Assembly (NCBI GenBank): GCA_021234155.1
Contig: JAJEKV010000012.1
Location: 9,328,448 to 9,392,447, forward strand
Origin: Isoetes taiwanensis
Lineage: Eukaryota; Streptophyta; Lycopodiopsida; Isoetales; Isoetaceae
Direction of reading: 5' to 3'
DNA length: 64,000 bases
Each line of letters starts with the position of its first letter. The stretch's first letter is position 1. The notes below the pieces were generated by a model. It saw only the letters and a list, made by a program, of their open reading frames with translations. It searched no databases and was not told the DNA's origin. Below, piece after piece: positions 1-10,306 of the stretch. The position numbers were made by a program, and so were the translations under genes.

Positions 1-1318
1 TTGTGGCATAGACCGGTGCAAAGAGCCCCGCCAGGTAGACTCGCTCTTGGAGTAGGAGCGGCATCTCGTGAGTCTCCGAGACCATGGAGGCACACCTGAT
101 CTGGAGGGAGAGCTTTAGGAGCGGTATGTAGGATAGTAGTTGTGATAGCTCATCTGGAAATTAGCATTCCAGATATGCTAGTATTTTGTATCTAGAGTAG
201 AGCCATCCTAGAACCCACATTCAACATCTTGAACCCTAATCAAGGAACCCTAACTATTAGTTTAATTTGTATGATTAGGTTAAGATGTTCTTCTTATGAT
301 TATTCTCATGATGTGATGAGTATGGATGTTGGTTGATCTTGTTTGCTCCTCTTGTATTGGGAAGGGGGTAGAGACCTAGAGCCATATGTAGTATGCTCCT
401 AGAGTAGACCCCTTAGTTCCTATTAGTTGGGCGGCTGTGCATAGGAGCCCACCCGGCTATTGAGGCTATGATATGACTCAGCACCATATAACGGGGCTAG
501 AGGGAAAGCGGAGGGAGGATCCCCGCCGAAAGTGGGGGCTTCGGGGATCCCATAGTGGGCTAGGCTTATGGTGGGTCACTTAGGTGGGGCCGAGCATGGG
601 TCCCACACCTCCCAGGGGCAATGGTGTCGCCGCCTCTCGAGAGCTGCAAGTGTTGGCTTGGCTCTCGTTTTGGGGGTTAAGTCGGGCACGAATTGTGTGT
701 GTCGCCACGATTCTCTAGCCGCCCGCAACCTCTAGACCCCAGGGAGGGGAGATGCAACCCTTCCTGCCTCCTCATCGGACCGTGGAGATGCAACCTGGAG
801 TAGTCCCGATGGGTGATGCCATGGGATTATGTGATCCGGAAGGCTAGAGTCATGCCGTAGCCTGATTTAGCCCATCCGCAAAGTATGCACAGGAGGGGGG
901 CGGATGGAGTGGTCAACCCTAGCCATTGTTCTATGCCAGCCCCCGCCATTGCCATGACTCGCCGCTCTATCTTGAGGCCTAGCGGTCGGTCATCCTCCCA
1001 CGAAGTCCGAGCCGGGGTAGGAGCTCTCATGTTTTATGGTTCATGATTATCATCTTTGCCTTGGTTTATGAGTGATGCACTACCCTTCGAGGTAGTATTT
1101 TGTGTATATGTTGATGCTAGTTCTCGACGTGTTATCGCTTCCGGCCATAGGAGCCCATAGGGGAAGGGCGCCGCAAGACACCTTTCAGTGTTCCCTTCCC
1201 CGCACTAAGAGTCACCTCGAGTCGCGGGGTAGACGAAGGGCCCATGCGCGTTGCTTGAGCCGGGATGGGGATTTCTGCCGAGTGTACCGCGGGCCGTGAC
1301 GCTTAGCGAGGCGCCACA
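1..1318 (+). repeat. 5' LTR of element A (partial)
   Basis: This segment matches 11573-12882 base for base over long stretches, for example the block around 120-420 with one or two differences. It ends in CCACA immediately before the primer-binding site. The first about 336 bases of the LTR lie outside the window. Confidence 0.92.
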
Positions 1319-1319
1319 A

Positions 1320-1331
1320 TGGTATCAGAGC
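1320..1331 (+). other. Primer-binding site (initiator Met-tRNA)
   Basis: TGGTATCAGAGC, one base after the LTR end, is the usual plant gypsy PBS, complementary to the 3' end of initiator tRNA-Met. It primes minus-strand cDNA synthesis and fixes the 5' LTR boundary. Confidence 0.93.
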
Positions 1332-1748
1332 GATGTTCTTGGTTGACCAAGAACTAGCACTGACCATAACCATGAAGTAGTCTAACAGGCCTATAGGGGT
1401 GTGAAATAAACATTTCCACCATTGAACCGCGAAAATGGGGAAAAAAAAAAATTTCTCCTAGGTAGTGGGTCAGGAATTAGGTTAAGTGTTAGACGAAGAT
1501 TTGAGCGAGTCAAACGAACCTTCTAGTAAATTTGGAGTGAAAATTATGCATCTGCATCAAATTTCACCTAAAATGGGTCGAAGAATCATGCCAATCGGAG
1601 ACCCAGGTGAAAAATGGCGCAAATTCATAAATTGCACTTCGAACCATTAGGAAAATTCGAAAATTTAAGATAATATCAATTAATATAGGTTAATATATAC
1701 ATCAATAGTTAAATAATTATTAAATATCTTGTAATTAATAAGGGGGGC

Positions 1749-1893
1749 TAATAAATAGGGGTAATTATGGTAGGAGAATATTCCCAGGGACCCTCCTTTT
1801 TAAATATCTGACACCTCATTTTCTCTCTCCCACCCTTCACCTCCAACTCTCTCTTGCTCAGCCTTTCGTCACCCATTTTCTGATCCATAAGAT
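1749..1893 (+). promoter_or_regulatory. Possible internal promoter and leader of the H3-like ORF
   Basis: A TATA-like AATAAATAGGGG near 1750 is followed at 1815-1860 by a pyrimidine-rich stretch (CTCTCTCCCACCC and similar), as in plant Y-patch leaders, and then by the ATG at 1894. This could be a remnant of the captured histone gene's promoter, or simply retroelement leader. The call is inference from base composition. Confidence 0.35.
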
Positions 1894-2992
1894 ATGGCTC
1901 GCACCAAACAAACCTACAGGAAGTCTGGACCAAGACCTACCCTCTCCATGGCGCAGGCAGCAGGGCGACATGTGAAGAAGATCCCGGAGCACCTCCGACC
2001 CAAGAAAGGGGAAGAGGACCTTCCCCCCAGCAGCAGCAGCGGCGGCGATACGTATCATGATGCCGAGGAGAGCCCCAGCAGCAGCTCGTCGTCGGCAGGA
2101 ACACAAAGAACGGACGAGTCGCGCCACTTTGGTGCCACAGACACCGAGGTGGAACAAGAGGTGGAAGAGCAGGTGCAGCAGCAGGTGGAGGAAGCGGGGC
2201 CTTCAGTGCCCAAAAAGAAGGGAAAGGAAAAAGTAGCAGAGTGGCCGGAGGAGAGGGCCGCTAGGAAGAAAAGGGAGAGAGAGAGGGAGCTGAGGGAGCA
2301 AGAGCGACGGACGAAGAAGAGGAACGATGGCCCTCGCCGGACCATCGTTATTGACGAGCCTCAGCGGGAGGAAGAAGAGCAGGAGGGCGGGGATGACGAG
2401 GAGGAAGAAGAGCAGAGGGGCAGCAGGACCCCCTCGACGCCAGCCACCCTACCCCAGTGGGCTGAACCACCTAAGGTGGTGAAGAAGCAAAAGGTAGGGA
2501 GGCGGGCATTCAAGGCCCAGCCAGGACCGCGAGTTCAAGCGGAAGATGGTGGCATACAAGGAGTACCTTCGTCGTTGGACGAGGTACAATGAGTGGTATT
2601 GCCGCCAGGAGGTGCAGCGCGTCGTGGTGGGCGGCAGGCCGAAGAAGAACCAGCCCAAGCCACCCCCACCTAGGCCGGAAAAACCCAAGAGGGTTCACCA
2701 CGGGCCGAACAAAGACATACCCGGGTGTTTAGGGGAGATTCGGCACTTCCGGATGTGCACGAATCTCCCGATAAGGAAGGCGCCCGAGCCGCCTCTCCTT
2801 AGAGAGGTTCTTGCAGCAGTTCCTACCGATTATAGGGTTACCCCCTCTAATGACCCGCCCCGCAAGAGGCTTCCGGGCGAGCTGGTCCAGCTCTTCGAGG
2901 AAGGGAACCTCTGCGCTATCCATGCTAAGAGAGTTACCCTTATGCCTAAGGATATTCACTTAGCACGGAGGATCCGCAGGGAGAGGCCCTAG
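1894..2992 (+). CDS. Histone H3-like protein with long insertion between tail and histone fold, encoded by element A (one frameshift)
   Basis: The ORF opens with [12 protein letters not shown], the canonical H3 N-terminus with one substitution (Ala7 to Tyr), keeping R2, K4, R8, K9 and S10. About 270 residues of low-complexity sequence follow: Ser runs, Glu-rich blocks and Lys/Arg-rich blocks. The last about 90 residues are a recognisable H3 histone fold: an alpha-N-like segment ([17 protein letters not shown]), an alpha-1-like segment ([10 protein letters not shown]), then [19 protein letters not shown] and [16 protein letters not shown]. About 29 of the last 36 residues match standard H3, including the Cys in NLCAIHA. 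The tail and fold are in different frames (1894-2592 and 2498-2992), so a one-base shift lies between about 2500 and 2545. That may be decay or a sequence error. It lies between the PBS and gag, where a 5' accessory ORF would sit. CENH3 is less likely because the tail and fold are both canonical in type. Confidence 0.85.
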
Positions 2993-2999
2993 GCCTCAA

Positions 3000-3229
3000 A
3001 TTTTGTAAATTTTGTAGAAGAATTAAAATTTTCATGTAACTATGTTTCTTATTAATATAAAAGTTATTTTCCTCTATAATTAGAAAAAATGTTGTATGCT
3101 TGAAATGTAGGAAATAGAACCCAATTGTAGTAGAATTCTTCATAGCATGCCTAGAAACACCCTAGAAATCATGACTACAACAAAATTTTGGCAAAAAAAT
3201 CATCTAAAATGCTAAAAATTGGGCCAGTC
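3000..3229 (+). other. AT-rich spacer downstream of the H3-like ORF
   Basis: No gene is visible. The AT-rich sequence with TTTTGTAA and AATATAAAAG motifs resembles a plant 3' UTR and could carry a poly(A) signal for the H3-like transcript. This is inference only. Confidence 0.3.
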
Positions 3230-3495
3230 GGGTGAGACCGCGCCAATGGCCTCTGCGTCCGCGACGCGGGCGCGTTTCGCGCGGATTCACCCGCCTACCC
3301 CCAAAATCTTGCTTTTAGATGTCAGTTTTGCTCAAAATAAGTTGCTAGTTAGGTTAGAATTGGCCCAATTAGCCATATTAGCATCTTTAAATTCCCAAAA
3401 ATGACCAAAAATTGGCCCAAAACAGGCCAACCGGGTGAGACCGCGCCAAACGCGTCTGCGTCCGCGACGCGGAGGCCATCCGCGCGGATTCACCC
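3230..3495. repeat. Pair of 63-bp hairpin repeats
   Basis: Two units (3230-3292 and 3433-3495) start GGGTGAGACCGCGCCAA and end CGCGCGGATTCACCC or a close variant. The ends are inverted complements of each other (GGGTGA...TCACCC, CGCGC). The centre carries GCGTCCGCGACGC, itself a perfect inverted repeat (GCGTC/GACGC). Both units are 63 bp and start 203 bp apart, so each could form a nested GC-rich stem in an AT-rich surrounding. Confidence 0.8.
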
Positions 3496-3677
3496 GGGTC
3501 AGCCCATCTTTGGCCCAAATTAGCCAAATTTGATCCAACAAATTGCCATGTAGTATTTCTTGCTTTGTTTTGCTTAAGTTTGCACTTCATGGTAGTTCAA
3601 TTGGACACCCAGAGCCATAGAACCAAGGTCGTGTTAGGTAGGTACCTTTTTGCACGAACCCCGAGGTCACCCATAGT

Positions 3678-3690
3678 CTATAAAAATAGG
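3678..3690 (+). promoter_or_regulatory. TATA box-like site inside element A
   Basis: TCTATAAAAATAGG is a good TATA box, followed by a CT-rich stretch around 3708-3800. It would start a transcript covering the degenerate accessory region at 4303-5360. No functional proof is available from sequence. Confidence 0.35.
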
Positions 3691-4302
3691 CCCCATTTGC
3701 CATTTTTCTTCCCTCTGAAACTGCTCCCCAGCCCCTTAGGGCGATTTTCTCGATCCTCCACCGATCCTTGCAAGCCATTTTCTATACCCTTTCTGCTTCA
3801 ATGGCTTCAAAGAACTTTGAGAGATGGTACAATCTTTGCCACCATATCCATCGACTTCCAAAGAGATCAAGCCTTCTCTCATGTTTGATCACTTGTTTGA
3901 TCTTCACGCAACTTTGACTAGAACACCCTACTACACCTGGACATTATGTGCCAATATGACCAGCCAGGTCCCCGCCTTGGGAAGTTAGGATCTGCCTCCT
4001 AGGGGGAGGGAATTGGGTTTCTCTTGAGACACTTACCCAAGCCTTAGGTCGAGAGTTGGCGGGATCCAAAGGCAAGAAGCGGCTATGGGATAGGACTAGG
4101 ACCATGCCCGATTACATGACTGCCCGACATAATAGGCATAGGTACCTTTCGACTCGCACTGACCCTTGCCCTCTTCATGCACTATAAGTCAATCAACAAA
4201 GTAGGGGAACCCTCTGTTCAGCCCTTAGACTTAGCGCCACTTGATACCCGTGAGCCCGTGATCAAATCCTGAATATAGAATCCTCCGCCCTACGAATACT
4301 AT

Positions 4303-5360
4303 GGCACGACGTCGGGGGCACCATCTCTCGCAGATCCATGAAGACTACGAAGCGACTAGGGGAGCGAGAACCCGTAATGGGAGAGCAGGGAGGCAACAAG
4401 AATGCGGAGGTATGCGTCGAGGCATGACGACGACGTGAGAAACGACCCACCGACCCACCAAATGCGGCATCACAAACTCACACCGATAGTCATCGACGGG
4501 GAGGAGTACATTTTTTGCAAATGACATCCTCAACTTGTCCCATCGGGAACAAGGTCTTGAATCGACGAGCTCTTGGGCATGATAGCACACGGGTAGAGCG
4601 CGCACCTCATCGACTACTCATACCGGAGATCCCAAGGGAGTCGGGCGAGAGACACTCTTATCTTTGGGGAGACAATGTCGATATAGCAGCCTATCGCCAG
4701 ATAAGGGAGATCTATCGACGCCAGAACCTATCATCTCGGAGGAGGAGTTCCAGCAGATCTGAGCACACTCTACAAAACCGTGGAAGGGCCCAAGCTCAAG
4801 CGCACCCGGTTCGAGCCGAGCATGAGGGAAGGGTCCAAAGATCAACTTGGACAATGCAACCAAAGATGTGGAGGGATCATGAAGACCGATGGCGGTGGAT
4901 GCCTACGGTGAAGCGTGACTCGAGGAAGGGCAATCGGATCGCGAGGCCTAGGGAAGGGCACCTGCGACTTCGCTACTATCTTCCAGCCCTCGGCCAAGGG
5001 CAAATGATAGTCTTCCACAAGGAGTTCAGCCCAAGGGGAAGAATCCGTGGCACTTCTCATAGCACTTTCGGGCTTGGGCAAAGACTCGAAGATATACCCA
5101 TGCCGATCACATCATTCTTTTCAACAGGCGGCCAACTCCATTGCCTCGACTTTGCGAGAGGGCACCTTAGGGATGCAACACTTTCGGTGGTAGCAAAGAA
5201 TGCACACCGAACTCCCTGAACCGGAGATGGCCCGAAAGCACTTGAAGGAAGATCGACGAGGAACATCTTATGCAAACCCCGGCAAAGGCCTCCGGTTCGG
5301 GGATGTCAAGAACTTCTTCAAAGGCTTTGAGGCCACCTCAATAATTGTGAAATTTTCTTA
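4303..5360 (+). pseudogene. Second accessory coding-like region of element A, unrecognised and frame-broken
   Basis: The stretch has coding-like composition but no single long frame. Pieces start with MARRRGHHLSQIHEDYEAT at 4303, continue in a second frame around 4440-4510 (PIVIDGEEYIF) and end in a third with GLRFGDVKNFFKGFEATS near 5330. The longest open frame is 4515-5219 but reads as Arg-rich sequence without a known domain. I do not recognise the family. It lies between the H3-like ORF and gag, so it may be a second accessory gene or the N-terminal part of gag, decayed by indels. Confidence 0.3.
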
Positions 5361-5599
5361 AGTTTTGTGCTAAATGTTTTCGTGTACCCATTATGCTAAG
5401 ATATATTTACCTTATCATGTAATCCTTATGTATTAATGACTATTAACTGTTTTAACAATGTAAGGCTTTGTATGATTTCTTATAACTAAAGATAATTCAA
5501 TTGCAAGTAAAATTGATCAACATCTAACCCAAATAAAATGTATTGATGATCAATCCTTGCAAAGAAGGAACTCAAGTGCGAGGATCTCAAGATCAGCAC

Positions 5600-6790
5600 C
5601 GACCACGCAATTGGGTACCAAGGAACTTGTTTGGCGAGAAACAGGAAGACTTTGAGCGATATGTCACCGAGGGCGGCCAACGCAAAGGTTGGTGCGGATG
5701 AGGAACCGGATGCAACACCTCATCAACCGGGCGACACCTCTCATGAATGCACAGAAGATGGTCCTCCACCTCCACCTTGTTTTCCCGGTGGTGACGAAGT
5801 CCCTCAAAGGGAAGGGGAGGGCAACCAGGGAACGTCGTGGATAGGAGAAGGAAGAGGAGAACCAGAGTCCATAATCATCTAGCTCCAGCTCATCGATAGC
5901 TCTTCCAAAGAGGACAGCTCGGGCTCACAAACACCGGCACACACCTAAAGCAAGGAAAAGAGCAAGAAAGACGGATGACTATCGAAAAGGTGGATAGTGC
6001 TATGAGCAATGTATGGAAGACAAGAAAGTCGGGCCGGTTTTCGGGGAAAGACACAGTCGCATGGAGGCTGAAGCATGGCTTGATGAAATGGAAGAATTTG
6101 GCAACTCCTACGGTATGAAAGACAAGGACATAGGGAAAGTTGCTACAGCTAACCTTATTGGACCCGCAAGGATCCGGTGGAAGGGATATGCTAAGTCTAA
6201 CAAGTCAAGAGGAACAATTGCAGGTTTAAAACCTTCACAAAGGCTTTAAAAGTAAAGCACTATGTGCCAAGGTCTCATACTAGTAGACGATTCAGCAGTT
6301 TTGCTGAGTTGAATCGGGGTAGCTTATCGCTGGCTAAGTATACCAAAGAATTTATGAGGCTCGGTACGCATGTTTCGAGTCTCGTGAGAGGCAAGCCGTG
6401 GATACTTACATTGAGGGGTTGAACAAAGAATATCAAGAGGCTTGTTAGAGCAATCAACCCAAGGTCGGGTTCTTGCGCAGCCGAAGATAAAGCTATAAGT
6501 TTAGAAGAGGCACCAAAGAACTCCAAAGCAGAGAAGCAATCAACCTTCGGGGTAAGAGTTCGTGATGCTCGGGGACAATATCGGGGTAAGCAATCAGCAA
6601 CTACACCATCGAGTCAGTCAGCAAAGGTAAGGGTCGAGCAAAGCTTTTGGGGACCGTAAGCCACGCATCGCATCGGGGGCAGCTCTTAAAGCCGCCTCCT
6701 AGACAGGTTGCGAAGGAAAAGAGACAGAATGCATTGAGAAAAAGTTATGCTTCAGTGCTTCCAGCCGGGGCACCAACACACGATTGTCCA
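5600..6790 (+). pseudogene. Gag polyprotein region of element A (frame-broken)
   Basis: At 6013-6249 a frame reads AEAWLDEMEEF...YGMKDKD...ATANLIGPARIRWKGYAKS, the capsid-type retrotransposon gag domain. It continues in another frame at 6250-6420 (FTKALKVKHYVPRS, LAKYTKEFMRLGTHVS), the second half of the same domain. Near 6745-6790 scattered codons resemble a CCHC zinc knuckle (a Cys-Phe-Gln-Pro-Gly-His stretch followed by DCP) split by frameshifts. Upstream, 5631-5882 is Pro/Glu-rich and open. Gag packages the element RNA into virus-like particles. At least three frame changes make this copy non-functional as read. Confidence 0.75.
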
Positions 6791-7305
6791 TTCGTCATGC
6801 GAAATTTTTTGGCGTAACTCTTGGATTGGGACTCCCCAACGTAAGTTTTATCGACGGATTTACTCCGACCAGGCGGGGAGAGGCCCGTGACTTCATAGAT
6901 GGTGAGTGTCACATATGTGCAAACATTGAGGCAGGTGATATAGAGAATCAGTCAACTGTCATCGCTGCGGACGGGATCATAGATAGTAATCCTTATGTAG
7001 TCCTCATAGATACAGGTAGCTCTCATAATTTTGCATCTCCTAGATTGGCTGCCCTAATGAAGAACAAGGTATTGAAGTCTAAGCCAAGGCCAAGAGCTAT
7101 GGCAAAACGGCGCCATTCGGCACACTAAGGGGAGGAGGATCACCTTTGACATAGACCTTAGTGGGGCTAAGTGGCCGATGGGAGCAGAAGTCATGGATAT
7201 CGGAAGATATGATCTGATAGTGGGGATGGAATTTTTGAAGCCAGCCAAAGCCATGATTGATTGCGACCGGAATGAAGTCACCATGACGGCACCAGACGGC
7301 AGCAA
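6784..7305 (+). pseudogene. Aspartic protease region of element A
   Basis: VLIDTGSSHNFASPRLA at about 6991-7040 is the retropepsin active-site motif (DTGS with the SHNF form typical of plant gypsy elements). The downstream flap half, including [20 protein letters not shown], is in another frame from 7178. A shift near 7100-7180 therefore splits the domain. The protease cleaves Gag-Pol and leads directly into the reverse transcriptase frame. Confidence 0.8.
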
Positions 7306-8182
7306 GTTGATAGTGAAAGGTAAGAAGCTAGATTCTCCTATGCAGTGTATTTCTTTGAAGCAGCTAAGGAAGAGTATAGAAAAGAATAAGGTGGATTACA
7401 TCTTGAGGATGGAATCAGTTGAGCCAGGCAAGCAGGATGGAAGTGACCCAAAGGGAAATCAGTTGCCCAGGCAGATAGCCAGGCTTATTTCAGAATTCAA
7501 GGATGTATTTCCGGATGAAATCCGGCATAGGGGTGTGGAATGCGAGATCACATTGGCTCCGGATGCGAAGCCTACCAGTAAGGCGCCATATAGAATGAGC
7601 ACCCCAGAATTGATTGAGCTCAAGAAACAGCTTCAGGAATTGCTCGAGCTTGGATTTATAAGAGCAAGTGTGTCTCCTTTCGGAGCACCTATACTCTTTG
7701 TGAAGAAGAAAGATGGGAGCTTAAGAATGTGCATAGACTATCGCCAGCTTAATAAGCAGACGATAAAGAACAAGTATGCATTGCCAAGGGCAGATGATCT
7801 AATGGACCAGTTACAAGGAGCAAAGGTATTCTCTAAAATTGATTTGAGGTCAGGATACCATCAGATAAGAATAAAAGAAGAGGATATCCATAAGACCGCT
7901 TTCAGAACGCGGTATGGTCATTTTGAGTTTACAGTAATGCCCTTTGGACTATCGAATGCTCCAGCAACGTTTATGCGCCTCATGAACGACATCTTCAGAG
8001 ACTTCTTGGATGAGTTTGTTATTGTCTTCTTCGACGACATCCTAATCTACAGCAAGTCCCTTGAGGAGCATTGTCAGCATCTCAGGAAAGTGTTGGAGAA
8101 GTTGAGACGTCATCGGTTGTATGGGAAGCTCTCTAAGTGCCACTTTGCAACAGTAGAAAGTGGAGTATTTGGGGGCATGTAG
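7178..8182 (+). pseudogene. Reverse transcriptase domain of element A
   Basis: A 334-codon open frame covers the end of the protease and most of the RT. Visible RT blocks are [66 protein letters not shown] and the catalytic [11 protein letters not shown] (the FxDD form of YxDD). The frame stops at 8180 just where the thumb/connection segment should begin (a shift near 8170). The enzyme copies element RNA into DNA using the tRNA primer bound at 1320. Confidence 0.93.
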
Positions 8183-8895
8183 TAACGTCCGAGGGAATCT
8201 CCACATCCATCTAAGATTGAGGCAATAGTTGATTGGCCAGCTCCAAGGAATGTGGCGAAGTAAGAAGCTTTCTCGGGTTGGCGGGATATTACGTAAAGTT
8301 CGTGGAAGGACTTTGCTAAGTGGGCGCCCCCCGGCTCGGGACCTCACTAAGGCCAAGAAGATTAAGGATTGGGCTAGCCATTGGTTAGAGAAAGTCCAAG
8401 CTTCTTTTGAGAAGCTTAAAGAGGCCCTAACAACAAAGACACGGTGCTTGTTCTCCCGGATCCGAAAGTAAAGATAAGTTGGTAGCAACAGATGCAAGCA
8501 AGATAGCAACAAAAGCGCCTTGATGCAAGAAGGAAGGGTAGTCGCCTACGACTTAAGAAGATGAACGACGCCGAACGCAACGCTACCCAACCCATGATCG
8601 AGCTGCTAGCCATTGTCGGGGCATTGAGGATATGGAGGCATTATCTCATCGGGAAGGAAGTTTCAGTTGGATACCGATCACCGAGCCTTCAAGTATCTTT
8701 TCACCCACCACTCCTCAACTTAAGACAAAGGAGGTGGATGGAATTCCTTGAGGAGTATGATTTTGATATTATATATAAGCCCTGTAAGCTTAATGTTGTA
8801 GCGGATGCCCTCTCCAGAGACCATTTCGACAAGGACGATTGTAATGCGATTTCCACTCTTTCGAAAGTGAGTTTGGCAAGAAGATTGAGGAGTCC
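8183..8895 (+). pseudogene. RNase H region of element A (frame-broken)
   Basis: Fragments in alternating frames include IEAIVDWPAPRNV at about 8217, VATDASKIAT at about 8480 (the first catalytic Asp context), IELLAIVGALRIWRHYLIGK at 8598-8660 (the Glu context) and VVADALSRDHFDKDD at 8795-8840. At least four indels separate them. RNase H removes the RNA strand during reverse transcription. The order RT-RNase H-integrase is that of Ty3/gypsy. Confidence 0.8.
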
Positions 8896-9870
8896 TTGCC
8901 AACAGATGTGGACTTCAAGGACGTATGGGAAAGCCTTTCCAAGGAAGCCAGAACAGATAAGGAGCGGGAAGCCTTCAAGCATTATAAGAAGGAAGGCAAC
9001 CTGTTGTATCACAAGCATAAGTTGTGTGTGCCCGAATCATTAGGGGTAAGTAAGCTAATTCTTCATGACACACATAACAGCCCAATAGCAGAGCATGCTG
9101 GCTTCATGAAGACCTATTTCAAGATTCGAAGTAGCTACTTCTGGCCAGGAATGAAGAGGCAGATAGCTGCATATATTCGGGATTGCCAGTTATGTCAGCA
9201 GACCAAAGCGGAGCAACTTCGGATTCCGGGTGCTCTTGAGCCATTGGGGGTGCCAAATGCAAAGTGGGAGGTCATAAGCATGGATTTCATCACAGGTCTC
9301 CCTAGAACTCTTCGAGGCAAGGATGCATTGATGGTTGTCGTAGATAAGTTATCTAAGATGGCACATTTTGTGCCTTGCAAGACTACTGACACCGCATTAG
9401 ATACTGCCAAGTTATTTGTAAGGGAGATTTTCAGACTCCATGGCATGCCTCGGGAGATAATATCTGATAGGGATTCCAAGTTTATGAGTGCCTTCCGGGC
9501 GGGACCTCTTCAAAGACCATTCGCATTTAAGCTCTCCATGAGCACGGGCATATCATCCCCAAACGATGGCCGACGGAAAGGGCCGAATTGGATCATTGAA
9601 GACATGCTTCGAAGCTATGTGTGGAACAAGCAGTCCAAGTGGGATGAGTACATCCACTTGGTGGAATTCGCCTACAACAGTGCCAAGCAGGAGTCATCTC
9701 AGATGTCTCCTTTCATGGTAAATTACGGGTACCAGTGCTTAACCCCGGATACCTGGCACAATCCTGTGTCCAAGGTAGAAGTATCCCAGCAGATGTTAGG
9801 GGATATGCAGCAGTTAGTGGAAGAAGTAGAGGTTATTTATTGGCAGCAAGAAGTCGGCAGAAGAGTGTAG
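8896..9870 (+). pseudogene. Integrase of element A: zinc finger and catalytic core
   Basis: The N-terminal HHCC zinc finger is visible (HDTHNSPIAEHAG ... CQLCQQTK). The core has the first Asp in ISMDFITGLP and the second in IISDRDSKFMS. The expected third catalytic residue lies near 9570-9590. In the open frame it reads DGRRKGPNW, but in the neighbouring frame the nucleotides still encode a Thr-Glu-Arg triplet. Two small compensating indels therefore hide the Glu rather than replace it. The frame then continues through the usual Ty3-type segment (LVEFAYNSAKQESSQMSPF) and shifts again near 9835. Confidence 0.9.
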
Positions 9871-10306
9871 TCGACAAGCACAGGACCGTAAGAGAGTTTA
9901 AGGTAGGCGATACCGTTTGGTTGAAGATCAAGGTGAAGCAAGCCAAGCTGCGGATCGGGAGCTGCAAGAAGCTTGCCCCTAGGTGGGCTGGTCCGTTCAA
10001 GATTTTGGAGAGAGTGGGCTCTCAAGCCTACAAGTTGGATCTTCCAGCCCATCTCAAGGTGCACAAGGTCTTCCACGTAAGTTTATTAAAAAGGCACAAT
10101 CCTAACCCTGAGGAGGTTTTGGACACTCCAACTTTGTTGGAAATGACGGAGGAGCAAGTAGAAATAGTGCCTGAGTTACTTCTTGATAAGTCATTCAAGA
10201 AGACTAGGAGGTCTCGCCCTCCAAAGATTTGGTTAAGTGGAAGCACTTACCCGTGGAAGATGCGACATGGGTATTGAAACAAGACTTGGAGAAGCAATAC
10301 CCGTGA
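9837..10306 (+). pseudogene. Integrase C-terminus of element A with GPY/F and chromodomain
   Basis: The frame resumes with LLAARSRQKSVVDKH-like sequence and carries the GPY/F module (RWAGPFKILERVGSQAYKLDLP, VHKVFHVSLLKRH). A chromodomain follows: VEIVPELLLDK in one frame and, after a one-base shift near 10230, VKWKHLPVEDATWVLKQDLE in the next, ending at the TGA at 10304-10306. The W-K-H-L-P/ATW pattern is the typical chromovirus chromodomain core. Chromodomains of this class are known to direct integration to chromatin carrying methylated H3. In this element an H3-tail-like ORF is present too. Confidence 0.85.

Noticed and set aside
1894-2992. Centromeric histone CENH3
   Set aside because: The tail is canonical H3 (ARTKQT, RKS) and the fold lacks the divergent loop 1 and tail typical of CENH3; it is also inside a retroelement.
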